From Bradyrhizobium australiense (lineage in GTDB: Bacteria; Pseudomonadota; Alphaproteobacteria; Rhizobiales; Xanthobacteraceae): 64,000 nt of DNA. The stretch is from positions 124,001 to 188,000 of the forward strand of contig NZ_JAAVLX010000009.1 in NCBI RefSeq assembly GCF_013114825.1. The letters run 5' to 3'. This document shows, one piece after another, positions 33,881 to 41,336 of the stretch (position 1 is the stretch's first letter; each line of letters begins with the position of its first letter). The notes below the pieces were generated by a model. That model did not search any database. It had not been told where the DNA came from and saw only the letters and a program-made list of their open reading frames with translations. The translations under genes and the position numbers were made by a program.

Positions 33881-36559
33881 ATGCGCGCCGTCGTTGCCGT
33901 TCTGCTGTTTGTGACCGCAGCTCACGCCGGGCTGTGGAGCCTGTTCCAGGAAAAACAAACGGCGCCCGATTTCAGGGGCATTTTGCCGAGCGTCTCCTAT
34001 GCGCCGTTCGAAGGGACGGCTCATCCTGACGTCGACAATATTCCGCAGATCGAAAAGATCCGCGCCGACCTCAAGAAGCTGTCGACGATCACGCGCGCGA
34101 TTCGTCTCTACTCCTCGACCGGTGGCGTCGAACTGGTGCCCCCGATCGCCGCCGAGTTCGGGCTGAAGGTCACCGTCGGCGCCTGGATCGACAAGAATTC
34201 CGATCGCAACAAGCGCGAAATCGAGGCGGCGATCAACCTCGCCAAGCGCAACAGCAACGTCAACGGAATCGTCGTCGGCAACGAAACCATTTTCCGCGGC
34301 GAGCAGAAGATCAACGACCTGATCGAGCTGATCAAGCAAGTCAAGAAATCCGTCAACGTCCCCGTGACGACCGGCGAGATCTGGAACATCTGGCGCGACA
34401 ATCCGGAACTGGCGTCCTCGGTCGATTTCATCGCCGCGCACGTGCTGCCCTATTGGGAGAACTTCACCGACAAGCAGGCCGTCGATCAGGCGGTGGCCAT
34501 GTTCCAATTGCTGCGCGAACAGTTTCCCGGCAAGCGGATCGTGATTGCCGAGTTCGGCTGGCCGAGCGCCGGATACAATTTGAGGAACGCCGAGCCCGGC
34601 CCGTTCGAACAGGCCTCGGTGCTGCGCAATTTCGTCACCCGCGCCGAAGCCATCGGCATCGACTACAACATCGTCGAGGCGATCGATCAGCCCTGGAAAT
34701 TCTTCGAAGGCGGCGTCGGCCCCTATTGGGGCATCCTCGATGCCAATCGCGAACCGAAATTCGCCTGGACCGGCCCGATCGTGAACGAGAATTACTGGAA
34801 GCTCGCTGCGATCGCGCTGCTGGTCGGCATCCTGATGTCGCTGCCGATCCTGCGGCTCGAGCAGCCGACAATCTTGCAGGCGCTGGTGCTGTCAGCGGCA
34901 GCGAACGGCATCGGCGCTTGGGGTTCCACCGTGTTCGCCTACTGGGCCGGCCACTATTTCGTGTTTGGCTCGGCGTTTGCGCTGACGCTCGGCCTGATCC
35001 TCCTGGTGCCGCTGGTCCTGATCGCTATGGCGCGCATCGACGAAATCGCGGCGGTTGCGTTCGGCCGCGGTCCACGCCGGCTGATTGCCAAGAGCGCGGC
35101 ATTGGCCCCTGCCACCATCGGCGAGAACGTCGCCTTCCCGAAGGTTTCAATTCACATCCCCGCTTACCACGAGCCGGTCGAGATGCTGAAGCAGACGCTC
35201 GATGCGGTGTCGCGGCTCGACTACCCGAATTTCGAATGCGTCTGCATCATCAACAACACGCCCGACCCGGAATTCTGGCGGCCGATCCAGGATCACTGCC
35301 GCGCGCTCGGCGAACGCTTCAAGTTCATCAATGCCGAGAAGGTGCAGGGCTTCAAGGCCGGCGCGCTTCGCATCGCCATGGACCGCACCGCGGCGGATGC
35401 CGAGATCATCGGCATCATCGACGCCGACTACGTGGTGCATCCGGACTGGCTGAAGGATCTTGTGCCTGTTTTCGCCGACCCGCGCGTCGGCCTGGTGCAG
35501 GCGCCGCAGGAGCATCGCGACGGCGACCGCTCGCTGATGCACTACATCATGAATGGCGAATATGCCGGGTTCTTCGACATCGGCATGGTCCAGCGCAACG
35601 AGTTCAACTCGATCATCGTGCACGGCACGATGTGCCTGATCCGCCGCTCGGCGATGGATATGGCCGGCGGCTGGTCCGGCGACACCATCTGCGAGGATAC
35701 CGATCTCGGCCTGACCATCCAGGAGCAAGGCTGGCTGACGCACTACACCAACGTCCGTTATGGCGAGGGCCTCCTGCCCGACACCTATGAGGCGTTCAAG
35801 AAGCAGCGCCACCGCTGGGCCTATGGCGGCTTCCAGATCGTCAAGAAGCATTGGCGTCGTTTCCTGCCCGGCGCGAGCCGGCTGACGCCGGACCAGCGCC
35901 GCGAATTCTCGCTGGGCTGGCTGAACTGGCTCGGGGCCGAAAGCCTGGGCGTGGTGGTGGCGATCCTCAACCTGATCTGGGTGCCGATCGTCGCGTTTGC
36001 CGACATCGCCATTCCCGACAAGATCCTGACGCTACCGATCATCGCCTCCTTCGTCGTTTCGCTGGTGCATTTCGTGGCGCTGTATCGCCTGCGCGTGCAT
36101 GTCAAAGCCGGCCAGATGCTTGGCGCCATGATCGCGGCAATGAGCGTGCAATGGACGGTGTCGCGCGCCGTGGCCCAAGGCCTGATTACCGAGCATCTCG
36201 CCTTCGCCCGCACTTCCAAAGGTGGCCTGTCGCGCATGTCGATCGAATTCCAGGCGTTCTGGGAGGCCGTGATCGGGGTGCTGCTGCTGGTCGGCGCCAC
36301 CGTGCTGGTCGTGACGAACGGCTACAAGCAGGTCCGCGAGATCTACATCTTCGCGGGCGTGCTGGTGCTGCAAAGCCTGCCGTTCCTCGCGGCGGTTACG
36401 ATCGCACTGCTGGAAAACTCCCGCATCAACTCCTTCGCCTTCTGGCGTAACAGCGCGGTGCGGACGGCGGAACTGATTGGGCTGCGCCCGGTCACCCTGC
36501 CGACGGTCAACACCCAGTCCCAGCCGGTCGCCTCCGAGATTCGCCGGGAGGTCAACTAA
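33881..36559 (+). CDS. ndvB: NdvB-like cyclic beta-(1,3)-glucan synthase (GH17 plus GT2)
   Basis: 892 residues. An N-terminal hydrophobic anchor or signal is followed by a GH17-like domain (about 25-305, with VVGNETIFRGE and IAEFGWPSAG glutamates), two or three membrane helices, and then a family 2 glycosyltransferase domain (about 420-660) with HIPAYHEP, the DADYVVHPDW catalytic aspartates, EDTDLG and QRHRWAYGG. More membrane helices follow. It would polymerise UDP-glucose at the inner membrane into periplasmic glucan. The length agrees with the ~100 kDa B. japonicum NdvB. The shared GH17 module with NdvC suggests duplication. Confidence 0.85.
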   Translation: MRAVVAVLLFVTAAHAGLWSLFQEKQTAPDFRGILPSVSYAPFEGTAHPDVDNIPQIEKIRADLKKLSTITRAIRLYSSTGGVELVPPIAAEFGLKVTVGAWIDKNSDRNKREIEAAINLAKRNSNVNGIVVGNETIFRGEQKINDLIELIKQVKKSVNVPVTTGEIWNIWRDNPELASSVDFIAAHVLPYWENFTDKQAVDQAVAMFQLLREQFPGKRIVIAEFGWPSAGYNLRNAEPGPFEQASVLRNFVTRAEAIGIDYNIVEAIDQPWKFFEGGVGPYWGILDANREPKFAWTGPIVNENYWKLAAIALLVGILMSLPILRLEQPTILQALVLSAAANGIGAWGSTVFAYWAGHYFVFGSAFALTLGLILLVPLVLIAMARIDEIAAVAFGRGPRRLIAKSAALAPATIGENVAFPKVSIHIPAYHEPVEMLKQTLDAVSRLDYPNFECVCIINNTPDPEFWRPIQDHCRALGERFKFINAEKVQGFKAGALRIAMDRTAADAEIIGIIDADYVVHPDWLKDLVPVFADPRVGLVQAPQEHRDGDRSLMHYIMNGEYAGFFDIGMVQRNEFNSIIVHGTMCLIRRSAMDMAGGWSGDTICEDTDLGLTIQEQGWLTHYTNVRYGEGLLPDTYEAFKKQRHRWAYGGFQIVKKHWRRFLPGASRLTPDQRREFSLGWLNWLGAESLGVVVAILNLIWVPIVAFADIAIPDKILTLPIIASFVVSLVHFVALYRLRVHVKAGQMLGAMIAAMSVQWTVSRAVAQGLITEHLAFARTSKGGLSRMSIEFQAFWEAVIGVLLLVGATVLVVTNGYKQVREIYIFAGVLVLQSLPFLAAVTIALLENSRINSFAFWRNSAVRTAELIGLRPVTLPTVNTQSQPVASEIRREVN

Positions 36560-36564
36560 CGTAG

Positions 36565-36650
36565 CGTTTTCGAGCGAAGTGGATCCCGGTTCGCGCCAGG
36601 AAAACGCGTCAAATAGGAGGCGATCACGGTTCTGATTTCAATCAGAACCG
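36565..36650. repeat. Intergenic repeats and hairpin after ndvB
   Basis: GCGTTTTCGAGCGAAGTGGA to about 36612 resembles a dispersed rhizobial repeat. CGGTTCTGAT-TTCA-ATCAGAACCG at 36627-36650 is a perfect 10-bp hairpin that could terminate ndvB. Confidence 0.5.
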
Positions 36651-36763
36651 CGACTCGCCCGTGGATCGATTGGCGCTGGCGGGTTGAAGAATCCGAACTA
36701 ACCTTTAGCTCTCTAAAGAGAATTGGGAATCAAACGAACCACGAATTTGCCGCGGGGTTGCTA

Positions 36764-36792
36764 TTGACCCGCAGGGGCCCGCCCCCTACACA
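36764..36792 (+). promoter_or_regulatory. Promoter of tRNA-Lys
   Basis: TTGACC (36764-36769), a 17-base spacer and TACACA (36787-36792), 11 bases upstream of the mature tRNA start. Confidence 0.5.
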
Positions 36793-36803
36793 GCGCGGCG
36801 AGT

Positions 36804-36879
36804 GAGCGCGTAGCTCAGGCGGTAGAGCACGTGACTTTTAATCATGGGGTCGAGGGTTCGAGTCCCTCCGCGCTCACCA
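36804..36879 (+). tRNA. tRNA-Lys (anticodon TTT), CCA encoded
   Basis: Acceptor stem GAGCGCG/CGCGCTC, D-arm GCTC...GAGC, anticodon arm CGTGA-CTTTTAA-TCATG with anticodon TTT, T-arm GAGGG-TTCGAGT-CCCTC, discriminator A and encoded CCA (36877-36879). Single stand-alone tRNA at the start of a gene-poor, variable stretch. Confidence 0.96.
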
Positions 36880-36972
36880 ATGGTATCAATAAGTTATGGG
36901 AAACTTCGGGTCATCGCCCTGGCCTGATTTTTTAGCGAGTACACCCCGCGCACACAGTGCACGGGGTTTATC

Positions 36973-37125
36973 ATGGATACCTATCCAATCGGCCTCATCG
37001 TTCTGATTGCCGCACTGGTCGCGCTGCTCATTGTCGCTAGGCTGAAGCGTGCGGGCAGAAGAAAGACCTATCAGCGTGAGTGTCACGGCACGTCGCTGGC
37101 CTTCCTGCTCCCGCCAATGCGGTAG
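36973..37125 (+). CDS. Possible small membrane protein (50 aa)
   Basis: MDTYPIGLIVLIAALVALL then LIVARLKRAGRRK: one hydrophobic helix followed by a basic tail, typical of single-span microproteins. There is no strong ribosome-binding site. The last 43 bases overlap the end of a convergent gene. Confidence 0.35.
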   Translation: MDTYPIGLIVLIAALVALLIVARLKRAGRRKTYQRECHGTSLAFLLPPMR

Positions 37126-37307
37126 GGCCTGTTGAGGAAGTAATCGCGGTTGCCCCGCGCCTTCTCGGCGTACTGATCGATCGCGACTGCGATCGCCTGG
37201 ACGTGCTGATAGCAGTAGCCCTCGCGCGTGGCCCGCTGGCGCAGTTCGGCGAGCGCCCTGATCCATGGCGAGCTATCGCCTTTCTCGTCGTACCACTGCT
37301 CCGGCAT
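37083..37307 (-). CDS. Conserved-looking hypothetical protein (74 aa)
   Basis: Begins MPEQWYDEKGDSSPWIRALA and ends RNRPYRIGGSRKASDVP-like (NRPYRIGGSRK). Soluble, no signal peptide, two cysteine-free halves apart from one YCYQH motif. I recall similar short proteins from Bradyrhizobium genomes. The ATG at 37307 is favoured over open sequence upstream. Function unknown. Confidence 0.6.
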   Translation of the reverse strand: MPEQWYDEKGDSSPWIRALAELRQRATREGYCYQHVQAIAVAIDQYAEKARGNRDYFLNRPYRIGGSRKASDVP

Positions 37308-37681
37308 TACCAACTCCGGCCGCCGAGCCGCGCCCTTTCGTCGGACCGCCCTGCTCTTTCCTGCTTCCAAAGGGCCGGCGGCTCCTCACCCTGGAGGATG
37401 CAGCCAGCTACACCATAAAGCTGCCGCAGGCAGAGGACGCGGCGCGGGAATGGCAGGCCGCCATGGAGGCACTAATCCTCGTTGCGGAGAACGGCGGCCC
37501 GACCATGTTGGCCCGGATCGGCGTCATGCGGGCGTTGAACCGTCACGTCGAGCAGGTCTTTGATCCCGAACGCAAGAGTCATCATTGGGGCAAGCGCAAG
37601 CTGAAGAGACCAATGACAGTTTTTGTCCACGTCAACACCCACAAGCAATCGACGAGCACATCAACGTCTTCGCGAATGTAG
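37265..37681 (+). CDS. Module gene A, longest copy (copy 3), C-terminally altered
   Basis: 138 residues containing FLLPKGRRLLTLEDAASYTI, EWQAAMEALILVAENGGPTM and ARIGVMRALNRHVEQVF. In copy 1 this gene ends in KRDQ and overlaps gene B. Here a two-base loss puts A and B in one frame (KRPMTVFVHVNTHKQ) before a premature stop. The start is uncertain because the N-terminus overlaps the convergent gene ending upstream. Function unknown. Confidence 0.45.
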   Translation: MASYRLSRRTTAPALPTPAAEPRPFVGPPCSFLLPKGRRLLTLEDAASYTIKLPQAEDAAREWQAAMEALILVAENGGPTMLARIGVMRALNRHVEQVFDPERKSHHWGKRKLKRPMTVFVHVNTHKQSTSTSTSSRM

Positions 37682-37751
37682 ACGCCGCGGAAACTGGTTC
37701 GAGGAGAACGACCCCGAAGGCGTCGCGTTTGAATATGAGGTTTTGGAGTGA
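37612..37751 (+). pseudogene. Frameshifted gene B of the module (copy 3)
   Basis: MTVFVHVNTHKQ, then after one frame change DEHINVFANVDAAE, then after another WFEENDPEGVAFEYEVLE with the stop at 37749-37751. Two frame breaks relative to the copy at 26032. Confidence 0.6.
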
Positions 37752-37857
37752 ACCGCATCGGCCGCAGGACCGATTACGCGAGCTAGTGATCTTCGTAGTC
37801 CGCGATCGTTTTGCGGGTGCTGGGCTCTCTGTGAGCTTGAAGGCACCCTTGAAGGGC

Positions 37858-38040
37858 CTACGCTTGGCTGGCTTTGGATTTGTTCATGGCCCGCTCAACC
37901 TCGTCGGCTAGCTGATCTAGATGGCGATATAGCCGATCGTACAATTCACGCTTGGCTTTTTCCGCAGCGAGGTCCCGGACGAGTGCGCATTCGGCGGCGT
38001 CCTTCCGCAGTTTCTCAAGATGCGCTTTATAGTCCAGCAT
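37858..38040 (-). CDS. Small helical hypothetical protein (60 aa)
   Basis: Begins MLDYKAHLEKLRKDAAECAL and is almost entirely charged amphipathic helix (KRELYDRLYRHLDQLADEVE), possibly a coiled coil. Similar short proteins are common in Bradyrhizobium. Function unknown. Confidence 0.6.
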   Translation of the reverse strand: MLDYKAHLEKLRKDAAECALVRDLAAEKAKRELYDRLYRHLDQLADEVERAMNKSKASQA

Positions 38041-38129
38041 TGGGGCGCCTTGCCAATTTTTCCCAATGATTCAGTAACCAAAAGAAGCTGTCAATTGTTG
38101 GCGAGCATGAGTTACGCGCAAAATTTTGC

Positions 38130-38252
38130 CTATTTGTCCACCGGCGCACAGACAACAACTCCTGTAGCGTCCATGATGTCTAGTGGTCCTGGGCGCAGCA
38201 GCAAAGCCGGGCCGTTTGCTCCTTCCAAAACGAGAATAGGAAAGAACTTCAT
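38130..38252 (-). CDS. Possible microprotein (40 aa)
   Basis: MKFFPILVLEGANGPALLLR to VVVCAPVDK. The composition is protein-like, but the ribosome-binding site is weak (GGGA). It lies just upstream of, and divergent from, the decayed gene at 38289. Confidence 0.3.
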   Translation of the reverse strand: MKFFPILVLEGANGPALLLRPGPLDIMDATGVVVCAPVDK

Positions 38253-38288
38253 TTCCCGGTTTGGGTCCGCACAGTAAGGGCGTGCACC

Positions 38289-38462
38289 ATGAACACTCCG
38301 GATGAGGACACCGCGTTGAAGGCAATGAAGGGTCCTTGGCGAATACATCGCACCAGGGCCGCGCGATGCTACTAAAACAGTGCACCGGGTTTGGCCGTTC
38401 TCGATAGAGAGGAAGTCGTTCGCGCTTTAGATCGCATGAAACGGCATCCGCGCTTCGACTAG
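38289..38462 (+). pseudogene. Decayed paralogue of the 64-aa gene at 39605
   Basis: Begins MNTPDEDTALKAMK, has internal deletions, frame changes and an in-frame stop, then ends VLDREEVVRALDRMKRH. The intact relative reads VLDRDEVVHALDRMKKR. Flanking DNA is also similar (about 38250-38600 versus 39562-39935). Confidence 0.65.
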
Positions 38463-38493
38463 TGGATAAACCACTTGCTCACGAATACGAAAA

Positions 38494-38522
38494 GCCCGGC
38501 GGTCCATCTACGGCCGCCGGGC
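38494..38522 (+). terminator. Hairpin after the decayed paralogue
   Basis: GCCCGGCGG (38494-38502) pairs with CCGCCGGGC (38514-38522). The same hairpin follows the intact paralogue at 39829. Confidence 0.55.
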
Positions 38523-38658
38523 AATACGTAAATACAATTTGAAGCAGGAAAGCCAATATTGAAGCGGGAAAAAGCGGCAACGTCTGTCCAAAAGTGAACC
38601 AAGCGTAAAAATTATTTGAGCGGACGGCCCGCCAGACGGCCGCCAATTGAGGCGGCGT

Positions 38659-38904
38659 TCACCGCCTGTGCCGGTCAATTTCAACTGTGAACTTCACATG
38701 CAGCACCGGCCCGTTTTCGTCCCGCACGTCGACTGCCAAGTCGGACGCCGCTCCATTGTGACGTTTCATGACCGCGTCCCTCGCCATATCGGCAAGGGAG
38801 CGGGCGGCCTCTTGCTGCACCGCTTCAACGGTGGCGAATTCCATGCCCTCCTCGTCGGGGGAGATGTCATCGCCTTCTCGCAAGTCAAAATAATAGCGAC
38901 GCAT
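38659..38904 (-). CDS. DUF6894 family protein
   Basis: 81 residues: MRRYYFDLREGDDISPDEEG and VEAVQQEAARSLADMARDAV, the typical alphaproteobacterial DUF6894 pattern. A soluble small protein, often multi-copy in Bradyrhizobium, function unknown. It follows the next gene upstream by eight bases on the same strand, so the two form a likely operon. Confidence 0.78.
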   Translation of the reverse strand: MRRYYFDLREGDDISPDEEGMEFATVEAVQQEAARSLADMARDAVMKRHNGAASDLAVDVRDENGPVLHVKFTVEIDRHRR

Positions 38905-38912
38905 GTGTAGCC

Positions 38913-39086
38913 TTACGGTTGCGGCTGCGGCTCGGAGCCTGTTGCGGAATGGATGGAATTCCTCTCGTCCTGAAGCTTGGCGATCAGGCAAGCGACGCGC
39001 TCACATGTGAGGGGGTCAAACGGAAAATTCGCAAACCGGCGGTAGTGCGTGATTTTCTCGTCTAGCTGTTTGCATCGCTCACACAT
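38913..39086 (-). CDS. Small hypothetical protein (57 aa) upstream of the DUF6894 gene
   Basis: MCERCKQLDEKITHYRRFAN, PLTCERVACLIAKLQDERN. It has a CxxC pair at the N-terminus plus another cysteine pattern, but too few ligands to claim a zinc site. The start at 39086 is chosen for likeness to related short proteins beginning MC.RC; an in-frame ATG lies 45 bases upstream. Confidence 0.6.
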   Translation of the reverse strand: MCERCKQLDEKITHYRRFANFPFDPLTCERVACLIAKLQDERNSIHSATGSEPQPQP

Positions 39087-39406
39087 GGACTCACCGCGTG
39101 GATCGCGGGAGCGTGCAGCACTCTCAGTCACCGATACCAGCCTAGGATCGAGCGGTGATGGACCTTAAATTAGCACCTTTGTCCGGTTCCCGACATAGCA
39201 TTTTTGCGCTGTTCGCGCCGGTAACTTAGATGGCCTTAGCCGGTAATTAGATGGCCTAAAAAGAACGAGGCCCGGGTTCCTATGACTCGTAACCTCAACG
39301 GCCCGATGCGTCGGGTCGCTCGGTGCGAACAAAAACGTAAGGCGAATAGGCTCAAGTTGATCTTGCTCAAGCAAGCTGCCGTCATAGCTAGCTCTGCTCA
39401 GGTTTA
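39087..39406. other. Gene-free stretch
   Basis: No credible coding frame. It contains a short tandem duplication (GCCGGTAACTTAGATGGCC then GCCGGTAATTAGATGGCC, about 39209-39258). The candidate small RNA below follows. Confidence 0.5.
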
Positions 39407-39431
39407 GGAACGACTCCGGGTGAGCGCGGTT
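39407..39431 (+). promoter_or_regulatory. EcfG-like promoter candidate of a small RNA
   Basis: GGAAC (39407-39411), 16 bases, GGTT (39428-39431). The -10 element differs from CGTT by one base. Confidence 0.3.
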
Positions 39432-39437
39432 AGCTGT

Positions 39438-39512
39438 GCGTGCCGACCAGCGTCCCCCGGTTGGTACGGTTTCAAGAACGGCCCCAGCCCCGCCGGCTGG
39501 GGTCTCTTCTTT
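39438..39512 (+). ncRNA. Candidate stress-induced small RNA (~75 nt)
   Basis: Starts just after an EcfG-like promoter, contains a CCGACC...GGTTGG hairpin and ends at a strong terminator. No coding gene lies between promoter and terminator, and the next gene starts at 39605. Inference only. Confidence 0.35.
39482..39512 (+). terminator. Strong orphan terminator
   Basis: CCCCAGCC (39482-39489), loop CCGCC, GGCTGGGG (39495-39502), then TCTCTTCTTTT. Confidence 0.75.
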
Positions 39513-39604
39513 TAACGGTCGGAATCCTGGTTCGCCACAGGACATAAACCAGTAGGAACCAAGTTCATTTTCCTGAATTTGAGTCGCTCAGTAAGGCGCG
39601 TACC

Positions 39605-39799
39605 ATGAACACCCCGGACCAGGACATCATACTGCGGGCCATGGAGGATGCCAGGCGCATCCTCGGGGAATACATCGCACCCGGCCCGCGCGACGCCACA
39701 CTGACGGTGCACCGGCTAATAACCGTTCTTGATCGAGACGAGGTGGTCCACGCTCTCGACCGAATGAAAAAGCGCCGGACTCTTCGTCTTGTGGAATAG
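39605..39799 (+). CDS. Small conserved hypothetical protein (64 aa)
   Basis: Begins MNTPDQDIILRAMEDARRIL, then EYIAPGPRDATLTVHRLI and VLDRDEVVHALDRMKKR. Helical and soluble. Near-identical short proteins occur widely in Bradyrhizobium (recalled, not searched). A decayed paralogue lies at 38289-38462. A hairpin follows. Function unknown. Confidence 0.7.
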   Translation: MNTPDQDIILRAMEDARRILGEYIAPGPRDATLTVHRLITVLDRDEVVHALDRMKKRRTLRLVE

Positions 39800-39828
39800 A
39801 CGTGCTTGGCCACCAGCCCTCGCCAAAA

Positions 39829-39856
39829 GCCCGGCGGTCATTTGCGGCCGCCGGGC
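39829..39856 (+). terminator. Hairpin after the 64-aa gene
   Basis: GCCCGGCGG (39829-39837) and CCGCCGGGC (39848-39856), preceded by AAAA. No clear T-tract downstream. Confidence 0.55.
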
Positions 39857-40002
39857 GACAAGCAAATATACTTTGGTGGCGAAAGCAGTCATTGAACCGG
39901 GAAAGGGTGGAAACGTCTGTTCGAAAGTGAACACAACGGGACGATTATTCGACCGGCTCGGCGGCGTGGACCGGCGGCAGCTTGGACCCAAGCATGAGCA
40001 AA

Positions 40003-40028
40003 GGAACGGTTTTCAAGGAGCCAATGTT
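40003..40028 (+). promoter_or_regulatory. EcfG-like promoter candidate
   Basis: GGAAC (40003-40007), a 17-base spacer and TGTT (40025-40028), about 33 bases before the secreted-protein start at 40061. Confidence 0.4.
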
Positions 40029-40060
40029 AACCCGTGCACTCAAGACAACGAGGAGCCGCC

Positions 40061-40303
40061 ATGATGATCCGCCTTGCTTGCTCTGGGGCCTTCTTTGTAG
40101 CTTTTGCTATTGCCGAACCAGCTTTGGCCGCCGGCGGATGTGGGGTTGGGTGCAGCAGCACGTCTGAAGGGGCTTGTGTCCGCGATGGATGGCAGCAAGG
40201 TTTGCCCGTTCGGAACGAGTGCCCGGCCACGTCCCGGCCAACACCGCCTTGCGGCCCATATCACCGATGGAGTCGGCAATCCATGATGTGCGTCGGGCGT
40301 TGA
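40061..40303 (+). CDS. Small secreted cysteine-rich protein
   Basis: 80 residues. A signal peptide of about 23 residues (MMIRLACSGAFFVAFAIAEP, cut near LAAGG) is followed by a mature part with six cysteines (GGCGVGCSSTSEGACVRDGW, RNECPAT, PPCGPY, MMCVGR), so disulfide-stabilised and periplasmic or extracellular. A strong ribosome-binding site (GAGGAG) and an EcfG-like promoter lie upstream. Similar GCGxGC...ACVxDGW proteins occur in relatives. Function unknown. Confidence 0.72.
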   Translation: MMIRLACSGAFFVAFAIAEPALAAGGCGVGCSSTSEGACVRDGWQQGLPVRNECPATSRPTPPCGPYHRWSRQSMMCVGR

Positions 40304-40316
40304 CCTGACAGGTTTA

Positions 40317-40350
40317 GCGGCCCCGGCAATACGCAACGCACCGGGGCCGC
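40317..40350 (+). terminator. Hairpin after the secreted cysteine-rich gene
   Basis: GCGGCCCCGG (40317-40326) pairs perfectly with CCGGGGCCGC (40341-40350). There is no T-tract, so terminator function is uncertain. Confidence 0.5.
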
Positions 40351-40889
40351 CAACCGCGAGATTACCCCCGGCTAGGGGCTTGGGGGCGTGCAGCCAGGGG
40401 CCATCAAAGAATAGCCAGCCATCGGGCCAGCGTCTGTACGGGCGCCGACAAAGGACAGGCCCGCCAGCGTGAACCGGCGGGCCACTGGGCGGCTTTAGGC
40501 CGTCAACCCTTCCAAAGATTCCACGATGTTGCGATGGACGAGGTAATACCAGACTGACTTGCGTTAAAACTCCATCCGCTTTCGGGGTGATCCCAGAAGG
40601 CACGACGCGCGTCCGGGATGTAATAATAATAATAGGTCCGTTTTCCCGGGCGGCATTGCGCCGATTACAATGTAGATCCGCCGACGATAATCCCTAGGCA
40701 GCAATTTTCTTTCGCTCTTCCAGGAACTTCCGTCGCTCCTTGTCATCTGACGAGTTCACAATCGTGGACGCGCCCTTAAGCAGAGGCCGCTATTTGAGAA
40801 CGCACGATGTGGCTGAAGCGGGTTCTATCTTTGGAGCGTTTTAAGAATTCAGTGCTACTAAAGCGAATATTTCAAGTCGGATTATTGCG
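40351..40889. other. Gene-poor stretch with a gene remnant
   Basis: On the minus strand the frame ending at 40494 reads KSVWYYLVHRNIVESLEGLTA-like sequence (WYYLVHRNIVESLEG), which looks like a real protein end, but it has an upstream stop and no start codon. A perfect 8-bp hairpin (GGCCCGCC/GGCGGGCC, about 40457-40482) and a short (TAA/ATA)n run near 40621-40635 are also present. Nothing else recognised. Confidence 0.4.
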
Positions 40890-41132
40890 ATGGTGGATAC
40901 TCGAATTGCTCCACGTGTTCGCGTGATGAAACCCGCCAAGATCGACTACGGCGGCGACAAGTATCCTTGTGTCGTTCGTGACATATCGAGCACGGGCGCG
41001 GCGCTGGACTTTTCCGAGCTGATCCGCATTCCCGACGAGTTCACATTGATCTTGCCGGATGACAAGCTAAAGCTCCCTTGTCGCGTTGTGTGGCGCAGAG
41101 AGTACAGACTTGGCGTGGTCTTCGACCTGTAG
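40890..41132 (+). CDS. PilZ domain protein (putative c-di-GMP receptor)
   Basis: 80 residues, a stand-alone PilZ domain. RIAPR (residues 5-9) matches the RxxxR motif and DISSTG (31-36) the (D/N)xSxxG motif, the two c-di-GMP contact sites. The rest is beta-rich (FTLILPDDKLKLPCRVVWRR). A cytoplasmic second-messenger adaptor by family; its target is unknown and no cyclase gene is adjacent. Confidence 0.82.
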   Translation: MVDTRIAPRVRVMKPAKIDYGGDKYPCVVRDISSTGAALDFSELIRIPDEFTLILPDDKLKLPCRVVWRREYRLGVVFDL

Positions 41133-41177
41133 CTCTATGCAGCCGTTCGGCTCCCGATGTCCGGCTGCTCTACCCCG

Positions 41178-41221
41178 CCGCCCCAATGGGCATTGCTTAC
41201 CGCCCCAATGGGCATTGCTTA
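41178..41221. repeat. Exact 22-bp tandem duplication
   Basis: The unit CCGCCCCAATGGGCATTGCT plus TA occurs twice in a row (41178-41199 and 41200-41221). Downstream of the PilZ gene, not in a coding frame I support. Confidence 0.9.
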
Positions 41222-41234
41222 CCGTCTGAAGTAG

Positions 41235-41336
41235 TTATGACGCTCTTCGCTTTCGGGCTAACAATTCGAAGCGGACAAGAATAGCTGTGCAAGCGGCCAG
41301 CGCGGTCAAAGCCATCAGGAGAACCGTCGTCAGCAT
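41235..41336 (-). CDS. Possible single-span microprotein (33 aa)
   Basis: MLTTVLLMALTALAACTAIL then VRFELLARKRR: a hydrophobic helix and a basic tail. GGAG precedes the ATG by a suitable distance. Too short for recognition by family. Confidence 0.4.
   Translation of the reverse strand: MLTTVLLMALTALAACTAILVRFELLARKRRAS

Noticed and set aside
39165..39545. A 126-codon minus-strand frame
   Set aside because: No motif or ribosome-binding site, and it covers the strong plus-strand terminator and candidate sRNA.
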